This document shows, piece by piece, positions 34,287 through 43,944 of a stretch of 64,000 nucleotides of DNA; within the stretch, counting starts at the first letter, position 1; each line of letters begins with the position of its first letter. The position numbers were made by a program, and so were the translations under genes. The notes below the pieces were generated by a model that saw nothing but the letters and a program-made list of their open reading frames with translations, did not search any database and was not told the DNA's origin. This DNA is from Alteromonas hispanica (lineage in GTDB: Bacteria > Pseudomonadota > Gammaproteobacteria > Enterobacterales > Alteromonadaceae): assembly GCF_010500915.1 (NCBI RefSeq), contig NZ_JAAAWP010000006.1, positions 214,801-278,800 of the forward strand, read 5' to 3'.

Positions 34287-34474
34287 AATTGACCCCGAGA
34301 AAATTAAAAACACTTAATATTTCAAAGTATATTGAAAACGTTAAATTAAAGCTATCTCTTGACTTGAGGTAGCACGAGTGCTCAATTTTCACTTAGTGCA
34401 GCCAAACTAACTGTTAATACCTGTTTCAGATAGTCTGTGATGCGATGTGCACGTTTTTGTTTACACGGAATGCT

Positions 34475-34640
34475 ATTTTTTCCGCTTGTATCGGCTGGCA
34501 TCATATTGATTGCAATTTTCCAGCACTTGAAAGTATGTATGCTGCATTATCATTTGTCAGCGTGGACACCTTCTTGACGATCTCATTAAATATGCGGATA
34601 CGGCGTTATGCCAAGCAAAAAAAGCAGGAAAGGGAACAGT
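34475..34640 (+). pseudogene. GGDEF-domain C-terminal remnant (frameshifted)
   Basis: One frame gives FSACIGWHHID, resembling the ASIG strand of GGDEF domains; a second frame further on gives DDLIKYADTALCQAKKAGKG, resembling the closing helix (LLKRADQALYQAKRAGRN). Together they look like the tail of a diguanylate cyclase interrupted by frameshifts. The last part overlaps the IS5 remnant in another frame, so the boundary is unclear and one of the readings may be chance. Confidence 0.4.
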
Positions 34641-34806
34641 AAAACAGGCAACAATGATATTGATTGGGCGATGTATCGCTATCGTCATTTAGTCGAGAAT
34701 GCAATGTTGAAAATCAAGAAGTATCGAGCCGTAGCGACCCGATATGATAAGTTAGCCAGAAACTACCACAGTGTTTTGGCATTGGCTTTGCGCTTATGTG
34801 GTTACC
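34608..34806 (+). mobile_element. IS5-family transposase C-terminal fragment
   Basis: The frame reads MPSKKSRKGNSK, then IDWAMYRYRHLVENAMLKIK and KYRAVATRYDKLARNYHSVL, the DDE C-terminal region of IS5/IS427-type transposases (the YDK signature is present). The N-terminal two thirds are absent. No terminal inverted repeats were found. A dead remnant. Confidence 0.75.
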
Positions 34807-34825
34807 GATGTGGGTTGATGAGAAC

Positions 34826-35140
34826 ATGAACAACAAAAATCAACACGACCTAGGAATCGGTGAATCATCTTCCCTAACATTTTCCCGTATCAACAAACAG
34901 GGAAATGAAGCTTTGCTTGAGGCGATATGCGTTCCTGTCAGCAATGGTGGAAACATACGGAAAATATTTAAAATTGCAAATGATGTGACAGCAGCGAGGC
35001 AAGCGGAAACAAAACTGTCTAACGTTCAACGCTCTTTAGATAAATCCATGGTGATGATTCGATTTTTTGTCACCGGCGTTATCGAAGAAGTGAACGAAAA
35101 TTTCTCAATGCGGTCGGCTATGATGGGCTATATACTTTAA
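34826..35140 (+). pseudogene. PAS/PAC-domain remnant of a chemoreceptor-type gene
   Basis: The frame gives SLTFSRINKQGNEALLEAIC, then VPVSNGGNIRKIFKIANDVT, a PAC motif, followed by LDKSMVMIRFFVTGVIEEVNENF, the start of a second PAS repeat, and a broken MMGYIL end. This order (PAS-PAC-PAS) is typical of PAS-only chemoreceptors and BdlA-like proteins. There is no start of its own and the rest of the gene is missing. Confidence 0.6.
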
Positions 35141-36840
35141 GCTCTTTCATTTTCCACTAATACCACTCGATTTCTCCCTTCTCTTTTCCCTTTATACAAG
35201 CCATCATCAAGTCGTACATAGAAATCCTCGACGGACGAATCGTTCATTGAATAAGAAGCAACCGCCAGCGTTACTGTAATATGGGTGACGCACGAGCGGG
35301 TCGAAATGGCGGTAGATTCCACCAACTCCCTAACACGTTCGGCTAAACAGTAGCCTTCGCTGAGGGTTGTACCCGGAAGAATTATCATGAACTCTTCGCC
35401 GCCCATTCTGGCGAACACGTCATCTGAACGAAGCACTTCTTTCACTGTTTGGGCAAGAAGCCTTAACGCTCTATCGCCTATGGCATGACCGTATGTGTCA
35501 TTAACTTTCTTAAAATAATCAATATCAAAGCTGATAACCGCGCATTCTGCATTATCATTCAAACGGGCATGGTTGACGTTGAACAGCTTTTTCAAAAAGG
35601 CCATAGCATAGCGGCGATTAAAAATTTGTGTGAGTGCATCGGTGTTAGACTGTTCTCTCAATCTTATTTCTAGCGCTTTTCGCTCTGTAATATCTTGCAC
35701 CGTGCCAATTAACACCGAGCTATCAGCATTGTCGCGCTGCGGAACAACATGAGCATACTCATGTACCCAGCGTATTGTGCCATCAGGTCGAACAATTCTA
35801 TGCTCTACATCTTGTATGCCTGTTAATTTTGCTTGCTCTTCACTCGCCTGCACTCTCTTTCTATCATCTGGATGAACTGCATCATAAAACGCCTTGGTCG
35901 AAGGCTGAAAACTATCGGGCTCAAACCCAAAAATCTCAAAAATCTGTGGAGACCAAAATAAATCGCCTGTTTCAGTATTCGCCTCCCAGTGACCAAGCTG
36001 CGCGAGCGTTTGTGCTTGTTTAAGCCTACGCTGACTTTCTTCTAATTTGAGCGACACCTTTTTTGTGTCTGTCGAATCTACGATTAGCCCATACCATCGC
36101 GTTTTATTTTTGAGGCGTTCCGGCCTAGCATAGCCAGAGACCCAGCGAGTTTGGCCATGTAACTCAACACGATACTCTGCGACCCAAGGCTCTAGATTTT
36201 GTGCTGACTGCAATATACTCTTTTCAACATATTCCACATCGGCTGGGTGTATTGCTGAAAACACTTCATCAACCTGCTCCATTGCCTCTTCCGGCGTAAC
36301 GCCGTAAATATCGACAATTCCGGGACTGGCATAAGGGAAGGCCATTTGCCCATCATCGTCCATTTCAAACTCATAGATTACACCGGGTACAGAACTCGCT
36401 ATTTTATTTAAGCGTTGTGTAGCAATGTGCTCTAGTTTTTCTTGCGTAATGTCGATATGTGAGCCCACTATCCACTCGGGCAAGCCTTCAGGGTTGCGAG
36501 TCACCACCCTGCCATGGTCCCTTACCCAAACCCAGGTGCCATCTCTGTGTTTCATTCTAATTTCACAGTGATAAAAGGGAGTGTGGCCGTCAAAATGCGC
36601 ATTCAGCAGGCGCTCCGACTTAGCTAAATCATCGGGATGGGCAAAGTTAAGCCATGTGTCTATGTTGGTTGGAGAAATCTCGTCTAATGTATAGCCGATA
36701 ATCTGCGCCCAGCGCTCATTGAAGCGTGTTTCCCCAGTTTGCACATTCCATTCCCATGTACCAATGTTTGTTCCATCAATTATCTGTCGTAAACGCGCAA
36801 CCTCCATGTGCAATTCGTTTAGCTTGTTTATTTCTTCCAC
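35137..36840 (-). CDS. Diguanylate cyclase with three PAS domains
   Basis: 567 residues. PAS/PAC repeats at about 15-140, 145-270 and 275-395 (GTWEWNVQTGETRFNERWAQIIGY, IRMKHRDGTWVWVRDHGRVV, and a third beginning AQLGHWEANTETGDLFWSPQIFEIFG). The GGDEF domain at 400-560 starts SNTDALTQIFNRR and contains an intact GGEEF (MGGEEFMIIL), so it should make c-di-GMP. An inhibitory RxxD site five residues before GGEEF is not seen (SDDVFARMGGEEF). No membrane helix is visible, so it is probably cytoplasmic. It precedes the 979-residue gene of the cluster by 220 bp, which contain nothing recognisable. Confidence 0.92.
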   Translation of the reverse strand: MEEINKLNELHMEVARLRQIIDGTNIGTWEWNVQTGETRFNERWAQIIGYTLDEISPTNIDTWLNFAHPDDLAKSERLLNAHFDGHTPFYHCEIRMKHRDGTWVWVRDHGRVVTRNPEGLPEWIVGSHIDITQEKLEHIATQRLNKIASSVPGVIYEFEMDDDGQMAFPYASPGIVDIYGVTPEEAMEQVDEVFSAIHPADVEYVEKSILQSAQNLEPWVAEYRVELHGQTRWVSGYARPERLKNKTRWYGLIVDSTDTKKVSLKLEESQRRLKQAQTLAQLGHWEANTETGDLFWSPQIFEIFGFEPDSFQPSTKAFYDAVHPDDRKRVQASEEQAKLTGIQDVEHRIVRPDGTIRWVHEYAHVVPQRDNADSSVLIGTVQDITERKALEIRLREQSNTDALTQIFNRRYAMAFLKKLFNVNHARLNDNAECAVISFDIDYFKKVNDTYGHAIGDRALRLLAQTVKEVLRSDDVFARMGGEEFMIILPGTTLSEGYCLAERVRELVESTAISTRSCVTHITVTLAVASYSMNDSSVEDFYVRLDDGLYKGKREGRNRVVLVENERA

Positions 36841-37060
36841 TTTCTTTCACCGCTGTCTTTTTTTGTATTTAGAATAAAAAGATGCCCTTTGGAAGCACCA
36901 AATCTATTAAGGCCGCAAAGCTCAAGCGGCAAAATATCTATCATCAACCTCATCCAACGCCATATATGCAATCTAAATACATTCGCCGCAGTTACGCAGA
37001 CCTACCAGCTGCCATTTTTTGGCTGGTTCCTCGTAGTACCTTACGTGGGCTTGATCAGTA

Positions 37061-40000
37061 TTAAATTTCTAATTCGTCGATGCTGCACGGCTTTCCAAAA
37101 AAATATCCTTGATAAACATTACAGCCCATACTCTGTAACAGCGCGCGCTGCGCCTGTGTTTCAACGCCTTCAGCGATAACCTCTAATTTCAATGATTGCG
37201 AGAGTGTTATCACTGATTGTGCAATAGCTCTGTCATTGTCATCAACCAAGATATCTCGTACGAAGGCCTGGTCTATTTTTAATTGATTTAGCGGTAGCTG
37301 CTTTAAATAAAATAACGATGAATAACCAGTCCCAAAGTCATCTATAGAAAACATCACACCGTGTTGCTGTAATGCAGACATTTTAGTTTTGATATCAGCT
37401 ATATCGCTGACCAGCATGCTCTCCGTCAACTCTAATTTTAAGTGATGAGGGTTGGCGCCGGTATGGTGAAGCGCATCAAGCACTGTCTGCACGAAATTGT
37501 TTTTATTAAACTGGATAGCACTGATATTAACGGCAATAGTAAGTGCTTCTGTAGCAGACTGCTTTGCCCAACGGGCCAGCGTTTGGCACGCTTGCTGTAG
37601 AACCCATTGACCTATTGGAACGATAAGGCCGGTATCTTCTGCGATGGGAATAAATTGCGCTGGTGAAATAACTCCCTTTACGGGATGACACCAGCGCAGC
37701 AACACCTCTACACCAATAGCACGGCCATGGTCGTCAATCTGCTTTTGATAATAAAGCTCAAATTGCTCGTTTGAAATTGCGGTATATAACTCCTGAATAA
37801 TTTCCGCTTTTGTGTTTACATCAGTCTGCATTTTCGGGTCGAAAAAACATACGCGATTTCGCCCTGCTGCTTTGGCCTTGTACATCGCCATATCGGCCTG
37901 TTTTAATAAGTCGCCAACGACGTCGGCGCTTCGATTGAAAATAGTAATGCCGATACTGGCTGAACACTGATACGTGATTGCCTCGATATCATATTGCTGC
38001 CCAATTTTTGTTAACAGTTTTACAGCGAGCGCGTCACTTTGTGCCGCAGCCACCTCTTCGGTGTCACTTAACTCTGTCACGAGGATGACGAATTCATCAC
38101 CACTCAGTCTCGATACCGTACCCCCATGCCCGACGGTTTGCGCCAGTCTTTGTGCCACTTCACACAGTAACAAGTCGCCTTTGTCATGCCCGGCGCTGTC
38201 ATTAAAATCCTTAAAGTTATCTAAATCGAGAAACAGTAATGCCGCATAAGCGCCCGTGCGGTTGCAATTGGATTGCGCTTGATACAAACGGTCTAACAAC
38301 AAGCGACGATTTGGAAGGGATGTTAGGGGATCGTAAAAAGCAAGCTGGTGTATTTTGTCTTCGCGCTTCTTACGTTCTGATATGTCACGCACTATGCCGA
38401 TGAAGTTAATGTCATCATCTAGGGATACTTCAACCACGCCCAGTTCAATAGGGAATGCTGACCCATCTTTTCGCTGTGCGTCCAGCTCGCGAATTTGTCC
38501 CGTAATATTACTGATACCGCGACTAAGGTAGTTTGCTAAATACGTATCATGGTGTTCGCGATGCGGCGAGCCCATCAGCATATTGACATTTTGACCAATA
38601 AGCTCGCGATGTGAGTACCCAAAAATGCTTTGCGCAGCCTGATTAGCTGTCAGCATTATGCCGCTTGAATCAATGGTGATGATGCCGTCAAGTAAGTTGT
38701 CTACTACAGCGCTCATTTTAGACGATGTCTCTTTGAGCTGACTTTCTGCTTGCAGCTGCTCATCGATACTAAAGTGCGTACCTAATACCCATTCAACTTC
38801 ACCATTTGATGAATTTGACGCCACTTTTCCTCTCGTGTTTATCCATTTCCACTGGCCGTTTTTGTGTTTCATTCGAATATTGACATCGTAATGCGATGTT
38901 AAACCCAGTGCGTATTCATCAATTTGCTGCGCGGCATAAACCAAGTCGTCTGGATGGGTCAGGCACTCCCATGTTTGCCTGTTTATGGGCATGAGCTCAG
39001 ATAACTCGTAGCCGAGTAAGGTTGCCCATTTCTCATTAACAATGAGTTGGTCATCTTGTAAATTTAAACGCCATACCCCTATATTATTGGTATCAATAAC
39101 CGCATCAAGTAAGTGCTGGTTATCGTTGATGATGTCATCTTTGTGCTTCTCATTCGTGATATTGCGCACAATCACTAGCACTTCACTGTTATTTAACTTT
39201 TGATACCTAGCTTCGAAAGATTGCTTCAGTTTATTGAGGGTATACTGGTGTTGAAGTAGCGTATTACTATTAAACGCCTTTTCAACGTAACGATTCATTT
39301 GGTTAGCCAATTCGATAGGTAATACATCGAAGAGCTTTTGCCCCAAAACCTCATCTTTTGGCTTGAGCAAATCAGGATGTTCATTACACAGGGTAAACCG
39401 AAGGTGTGTGTCAATAACAAAGACCATATCCGGTAACGATTCAATAATTGAGGCCGTACGCAGATTGCTCGCCATAAGGCGCTGCTCAAGATGCTCAAGA
39501 TGCTCAATATCGATTTTAGCTATTTCATGTTCAACTAAATCAGCAAACCCACGTAATTGCTGCTTTTCTCGTTGTGAAAATTCTCGCTCTTCAGGGTCGA
39601 TAAGGCATAAGGTGCCTATGGGCTGCCCGCCAGGTTCACGCAGTGGCGCACCCGCATAAAAACGAATATTTGGCTTTTGTAGTACTAAGGGATTGTCAGA
39701 GAAACGCGCATCCTTGGTAGCATTTTGTACTACCAATACGTCATTTTGTAATATCGCGTGCCCGCAGAACGATATTGAACGGCTTGTCTGGCAATCATCA
39801 GTACCCACTTTTGATTTGAACCATTGCCTGTCGCTATCGACAAGGGAAACCAAGCAGATGTCAACATTAAATACAGACGCAGCTAACCGAGTAATTCGAT
39901 CGAACCGTTCTTCCGGTTGTGAGTCGAGTAACGCAGTGCGCTTTAACGCAAGTAATCTTGAAGCTTCGTCAGCAGGGAAATCTGGTGAATTCATGCGCAT
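37061..40000 (-). CDS. GAF-PAS-PAS-PAS-GGDEF-EAL dual c-di-GMP protein
   Basis: 979 residues. GAF about 20-165 (LLDSQPEERFDRITRLAASVF, APLREPGGQPIGTLCLIDP), PAS at about 175-290, PAS at 290-420, PAS at 425-540, GGDEF about 550-710 with SGDEF (RLSGDEFVIL), and EAL about 720-979 with EVLLRW, LELTESMLVSD, DDFGTGYSSLFYLK and KIDQAFVRDI. Both catalytic domains look intact, so the protein may be bifunctional with input from the sensory modules. Its 5' end and upstream region were duplicated to 29.4 kb. The promoter region carries the same sequence in both copies. Confidence 0.92.
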   Translation of the reverse strand: MRMNSPDFPADEASRLLALKRTALLDSQPEERFDRITRLAASVFNVDICLVSLVDSDRQWFKSKVGTDDCQTSRSISFCGHAILQNDVLVVQNATKDARFSDNPLVLQKPNIRFYAGAPLREPGGQPIGTLCLIDPEEREFSQREKQQLRGFADLVEHEIAKIDIEHLEHLEQRLMASNLRTASIIESLPDMVFVIDTHLRFTLCNEHPDLLKPKDEVLGQKLFDVLPIELANQMNRYVEKAFNSNTLLQHQYTLNKLKQSFEARYQKLNNSEVLVIVRNITNEKHKDDIINDNQHLLDAVIDTNNIGVWRLNLQDDQLIVNEKWATLLGYELSELMPINRQTWECLTHPDDLVYAAQQIDEYALGLTSHYDVNIRMKHKNGQWKWINTRGKVASNSSNGEVEWVLGTHFSIDEQLQAESQLKETSSKMSAVVDNLLDGIITIDSSGIMLTANQAAQSIFGYSHRELIGQNVNMLMGSPHREHHDTYLANYLSRGISNITGQIRELDAQRKDGSAFPIELGVVEVSLDDDINFIGIVRDISERKKREDKIHQLAFYDPLTSLPNRRLLLDRLYQAQSNCNRTGAYAALLFLDLDNFKDFNDSAGHDKGDLLLCEVAQRLAQTVGHGGTVSRLSGDEFVILVTELSDTEEVAAAQSDALAVKLLTKIGQQYDIEAITYQCSASIGITIFNRSADVVGDLLKQADMAMYKAKAAGRNRVCFFDPKMQTDVNTKAEIIQELYTAISNEQFELYYQKQIDDHGRAIGVEVLLRWCHPVKGVISPAQFIPIAEDTGLIVPIGQWVLQQACQTLARWAKQSATEALTIAVNISAIQFNKNNFVQTVLDALHHTGANPHHLKLELTESMLVSDIADIKTKMSALQQHGVMFSIDDFGTGYSSLFYLKQLPLNQLKIDQAFVRDILVDDNDRAIAQSVITLSQSLKLEVIAEGVETQAQRALLQSMGCNVYQGYFFGKPCSIDELEI

Positions 40001-40222
40001 CTCCGTATATACGGCTTATGAATGTAAACCGTAAATAGCCATTTGTCATCATAACCATTAATTGACGAACTTTGATGAAGAATACGACGGCATGATTCAG
40101 TGGTGCGCTGAAAATTTCACCTCAGCTATGTTAACGTCAACTTTATACGACAGCGGTTAAACAGCATTAAGCCAATTAATGCTAATATAGCGAACTTCTG
40201 ATTAGAACAATTGAGCTAACGC

Positions 40223-41581
40223 TTAATCAAGCCATCGATACAATGTTCTGCGCGTAATGCCAAGTATTTCTGCTGCTTTCGCTTTATTGCCCTTGGTATG
40301 TTTCATGACCTGCGAAACATACCTTTTTTGATATTCTTGTAACGAAAGCCAACTCATTGTTGGCACGGTGTGTTCAGCGATGTGTTCGGGTTGGCCCACA
40401 TTTCGGTAGTGCTTTATTCTGTCGGGTAAATGTTCTGCTTCAATACACTGGCCTGTGGTAAAAATAAACGCCCGCTCTATGGCATTGCCGAGCTCACGAA
40501 CATTGCCGGGAAAAGGGTAGTCGTACAACAATTGCCATGCATCACTGCTTAAATAACCAACCTGTTTATTTTGTGCATTCGCTAATTGGGAAAGGAAAAA
40601 ATCTGCCAGTAACTCTAAATCATCGCCTCGCTCACGCAGCGGCGGCACAGCAATTTTTAACGTTTCTAATCGAAAAAACAGATCTTCTCTAAACGCTCCC
40701 GTTTCGGTCATGGCTTCAAGGTTTTTGTGAGTAGCAGCGATAATCCTCACATTTACCGACGTTTCACTGTCGCTACCAATGGGTCTTATCGTATTCTCTT
40801 GCAACACTCGCAATAGCTTTGCTTGCAATGACATGGGCATTTCACCTATTTCATCTAATAAAAGCGTGCCGCCATCCGCTTCTTTAAATAAGCCGTTTCT
40901 ACTGCGTTGTGCTCCACTAAATGCCCCAGACACATGACCAAAAAATTCACTTTCAATAAGATCGGGCGGAATACCAGCGCAATTTACCGCAACAAAATTG
41001 CTATTTTTTCTTGGACTGGCATCGTGTATTGCTCGTGCTACAAGCTCCTTGCCAGTGCCGCTTTCACCCGTAATTAATACAGCGCTGTCAACCGCTGATA
41101 CCCGTTCAATATTGTCATACATTTGGCGCATGATACGACTTTTTCCAACAATTCCATAAAACGAGTGGCTGACTTGCTTTTTTAACTGGTTGACTTCGTT
41201 TACCACCACAGTGTGGCTAATAATTCTTTTAACCGTAAACAACAGATGCTCTAAATTGAGTGGCTTGGTTAAAAAGTCATCGGCACCTTTTTTAAGTGCC
41301 TCAACGGCCTGATTCACTGTGCCAAATGCGGTAATTATTAAGAAGGGTGTTTTTGTTCCCGCCCTTTTCTCGTTCTCAAGTAACGCTAACCCGCTAATGC
41401 CCGGCAGCTTAATATCTGTAATAACCAAACTAAACGGCGTATGTGGATGATGAGCGCTAAATGCTTCTGCACTATTAAAAGTAACAACGTCATACCCGTG
41501 ACTTAATATTTCATCCTCTAATAAATTGGCAAGGGCACTGTCATCTTCAACAATAGCAATGGTGTGATCACTGGGTGTCAT
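40223..41581 (-). CDS. NtrC-family sigma-54-dependent response regulator
   Basis: 452 residues from MTPSDHTIAIVEDD; AGGAAGG lies 9 bases before. Receiver domain with Asp56 (VITDIKLPG); AAA+ domain with Walker A GESGTGKE (172-179), Walker B GGTLLLDEIGEM and R-fingers (FREDLFFRL, PLRERGDDLE); C-terminal Fis-type HTH (KGNKAKAAEILGITRRTLYRW). The sigma-54 contact loop is GAFSGAQ (219-225) instead of the usual GAFTGA. It is transcribed with the sensor kinase before it and probably activates the divergent DUF4168 gene. Confidence 0.93.
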   Translation of the reverse strand: MTPSDHTIAIVEDDSALANLLEDEILSHGYDVVTFNSAEAFSAHHPHTPFSLVITDIKLPGISGLALLENEKRAGTKTPFLIITAFGTVNQAVEALKKGADDFLTKPLNLEHLLFTVKRIISHTVVVNEVNQLKKQVSHSFYGIVGKSRIMRQMYDNIERVSAVDSAVLITGESGTGKELVARAIHDASPRKNSNFVAVNCAGIPPDLIESEFFGHVSGAFSGAQRSRNGLFKEADGGTLLLDEIGEMPMSLQAKLLRVLQENTIRPIGSDSETSVNVRIIAATHKNLEAMTETGAFREDLFFRLETLKIAVPPLRERGDDLELLADFFLSQLANAQNKQVGYLSSDAWQLLYDYPFPGNVRELGNAIERAFIFTTGQCIEAEHLPDRIKHYRNVGQPEHIAEHTVPTMSWLSLQEYQKRYVSQVMKHTKGNKAKAAEILGITRRTLYRWLD

Positions 41582-41585
41582 GCTG

Positions 41586-43127
41586 TTATTCCTTCCTTTT
41601 TTGAGCAAACGTTAAGGTAGCGCAAAGCCCTGTATTTTTGTTATTTTCCAACATTAGCTTACCGCCATGCTCTTGCATGACCTGATCGACAATAGCAAGA
41701 CCTAAGCCGGTACCCTCGCCTTGTGGTTTAGTGGAATAAAAGGGTTTTATCAATGCATCTAAAGAGGAGCCCTCAGCAATGCCGGGGCCATCATCGGTAA
41801 TGGCGATAATAACGTGGTGGTGTTTAACCTCTGCGCTTATGATAACGCTAGATACACAGGCTTGAAGCGCGTTTCGCAATAAATTGACCACGGCCAGTTC
41901 AAGGCGAATTTTGTCCGCATAAATCACGTCGTTTTGAATGTGTTGAGACACGCAACGGTCGATGTCATCAAGTGGTAATTCATAACTTAATCGCCGCATT
42001 GCTTGGCTAATTAAGTCTTGAAGGTCTATTTTTTCAAAGTTAACTTCCGGCTTGTAAGCAAATGCTTGCAGTTGCTCTACCATAGAGATAAGTCGCGTTA
42101 CCTGACCATCAATAGCAATGAGTTCTTTTTCTTCCTCGGCGGGTCTATTTCTTCGTTTTAAGCGCTCTGTTCTTCCACTTATTACGCTAAGCGGCGCGCC
42201 TAATTCATGTGCGATACCACTTACTAAATGACCAATTAATGCCAAACTTTCCTGCTCTTTTAACTGTTTTTCAGCAAGGAGCTTTTTATCTTGTTCTAAC
42301 GCAGTTTCTTCCTCACTTAACTTTATCTTATCAAGCATCAAATTAAGCCCTTTCGCAATTTCTCTAATTTCCGTAGGGCCCGACACATCGGCTCGGTGCT
42401 GGCGATTGCCACTTGCCACCTCACGCATACTGGAAATCAGTCGGTTAACGGCATTACCAATTGCATGCTGATATCCCTTCCACATTACTAATAAACTAAT
42501 CCCTGCAATCAATAACCAAACTAACCATGCTTTGGTCGATAGCGCGCTGAACGATTCTTCGAAATCACTGGCTTTTCTATTGATCTGCAGTAAACCATGT
42601 ATTTGTCCGCTGCGATTTATGATGGGAAAAAAGTGGGAGAAAAAAGCCTTTCCTTCGCTGGTTCTATAACTGTCTTTTTGCTCGCCTGTTGTGACTACCA
42701 AATTTGCCATATTACTATCAGAGAGGTCTTTTTCTATCGTGCCGGTGGCAGCCACCATCTCTCCGTTGGTGTTGTAAACAGCAGCGCCATTAATCCTTCC
42801 AATGGTAAAAACAGAATCTAGATGGGTATTTACTGTTGCCATATCATTGTTAGTCATAGCGTCGCTGAGTGGAATTCGAATAGCCCTGCCAATAAGATCA
42901 AGCTCGGTGCGCAAATTATCATTCACATACTCGGTGGCCACATAAAGACCTACGCGAACCGCAATACCGGAAAGTAACAGCATTGGAATAATAACGAACA
43001 GTAAGACGTTGCGTTGCAAACCCGGTGCTACCTGTGATGTTGAACTGTTCAAAAATGTCACCTTTTGTGATTCTTTTGATGTGTCAAAATGATACACAAA
43101 ATTAACGAGTAAATAAATCGCAAACAA
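41586..43127 (-). CDS. Membrane sensor histidine kinase, NtrB/DctB-like partner of the NtrC regulator
   Basis: 513 residues. Two membrane helices (about 41-63 and 199-217) enclose a periplasmic sensor domain, then a HAMP (about 219-270), a coiled region, and a histidine kinase core with the H box GHLVSGIAHELGAPLSVI (His307), N box and GLGLAIV. The periplasmic part (DSVFTIGRINGAAVYNTNGEMV) has a dCache-like beta pattern. The ligand is unknown. It overlaps or abuts the regulator and both are on the minus strand, divergent from the DUF4168 gene. The first Met could also be downstream. Confidence 0.9.
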   Translation of the reverse strand: MFAIYLLVNFVYHFDTSKESQKVTFLNSSTSQVAPGLQRNVLLFVIIPMLLLSGIAVRVGLYVATEYVNDNLRTELDLIGRAIRIPLSDAMTNNDMATVNTHLDSVFTIGRINGAAVYNTNGEMVAATGTIEKDLSDSNMANLVVTTGEQKDSYRTSEGKAFFSHFFPIINRSGQIHGLLQINRKASDFEESFSALSTKAWLVWLLIAGISLLVMWKGYQHAIGNAVNRLISSMREVASGNRQHRADVSGPTEIREIAKGLNLMLDKIKLSEEETALEQDKKLLAEKQLKEQESLALIGHLVSGIAHELGAPLSVISGRTERLKRRNRPAEEEKELIAIDGQVTRLISMVEQLQAFAYKPEVNFEKIDLQDLISQAMRRLSYELPLDDIDRCVSQHIQNDVIYADKIRLELAVVNLLRNALQACVSSVIISAEVKHHHVIIAITDDGPGIAEGSSLDALIKPFYSTKPQGEGTGLGLAIVDQVMQEHGGKLMLENNKNTGLCATLTFAQKRKE

Positions 43128-43179
43128 AAAAGTAAGATTTATCTCTAATATTCATATAGTTACAAAAAACACCTTCACT

Positions 43180-43195
43180 TGGCACAGTATTCGCT
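43180..43195 (+). promoter_or_regulatory. Sigma-54 promoter upstream of the DUF4168 gene
   Basis: TGGCACAGTATTCGCT matches the sigma-54 consensus TGGCACGRNNNTTGCW at 14 of 16 positions, with correct GG-GC spacing. Only the seventh base (A for G) and the thirteenth (C for T) differ. It lies about 145 bp before the DUF4168 start and directly beside the divergent sigma-54 activator operon. Transcription start would be about 43207. Confidence 0.7.
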
Positions 43196-43339
43196 AAGTA
43201 GTATTTGCTAAGTAGTAGTTAGCTGAAAGCTAGCAATATGAAATTGCGTGCTGCACAAAAGCGACATTAAAGATTTAGTCACAACCGCTTTTGCACGGCA
43301 TTTAATTGAAAATAAACGTATGAAGTAGTCAGGAGACTT

Positions 43340-43732
43340 ATGATGACCAAGAAATTTGTGATGAACAACGTAGCAACGGCAGCAGTAGCACTAATGACTT
43401 TATTCTCTGCAAACAGTGCAATTGCGCAGACAACGCAAGATAATATGCCTAAATACGAAGCACCGGCTAAAAACTACGATGACAAAAAGCTATTACAATT
43501 CACAATTGCAATGGATGATATTGCTCAGCTTCGTCAAAAATACGAAGACAAATTCAACGATGTAGAAAACGCAGATGAGGCGCAGGCACTACAAGAAGAA
43601 GCGCAGGGTGAAATGCTAAATGCAATAGAAGCCGCAGGATTATCCGCTACAGAGTATACAAGCATTGCGCAACAAGCTCAGCAAGACGAAGCGCTGCGCA
43701 AAAAAATCTTGAACATGTCGAACGCCGACTAA
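43340..43732 (+). CDS. DUF4168 periplasmic protein, probable sigma-54 target
   Basis: 130 residues with a signal peptide (cleavage near AIAQ, about residue 29) and a DUF4168 domain (LLQFTIAMDDIAQLRQKYEDKF, LNAIEAAGLSATEYTSIAQQAQQD). The domain is helical and of unknown biochemistry; the family is found in secreted or periplasmic proteins. The upstream sigma-54-like promoter and the divergent NtrC-type operon make regulation by that system likely. Good ribosome site AGGAGA. Confidence 0.85.
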   Translation: MMTKKFVMNNVATAAVALMTLFSANSAIAQTTQDNMPKYEAPAKNYDDKKLLQFTIAMDDIAQLRQKYEDKFNDVENADEAQALQEEAQGEMLNAIEAAGLSATEYTSIAQQAQQDEALRKKILNMSNAD

Positions 43733-43773
43733 TCAACAGAAGAAGTAGTCAATAATCAGTGTAATTTTAGTGG

Positions 43774-43802
43774 AGGCCGCTTTATGCAGGCGGCTTTCAT
43801 TT
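43774..43802 (+). terminator. Terminator after the DUF4168 gene
   Basis: AGGCCGC (43774-43780) and GCGGCTT (43790-43796) form a stem with one G-T pair around a 9-base loop, followed by TTCATTTA. Suits the end of a short monocistronic transcript. Confidence 0.55.
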
Positions 43803-43944
43803 AAAAGCAAAACACGATAAATCCCCGCAATAATTCTGTATCTGAAGGCTGTTTACTCACATCAACGATATCATTTTGTTTATTACAGTTATCGAGCACC
43901 CAATTATAGTATATTGAGCACTGCGTTTTCGGTTTTACTCATAG

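Noticed and set aside
34380..34420. Similarity of TCACTTAGTGCAGCC to the duplicated block near 29.5 and 40.1 kb
   Set aside because: Too short and imperfect to separate from chance.
34608..34806. A complete IS element
   Set aside because: Only the transposase C-terminus is present and no terminal inverted repeats were seen, so it is reported as a remnant.
36882..37060. Small plus-strand ORFs between the two c-di-GMP genes
   Set aside because: No ribosome site or family pattern; overlapping frames suggest non-coding DNA.
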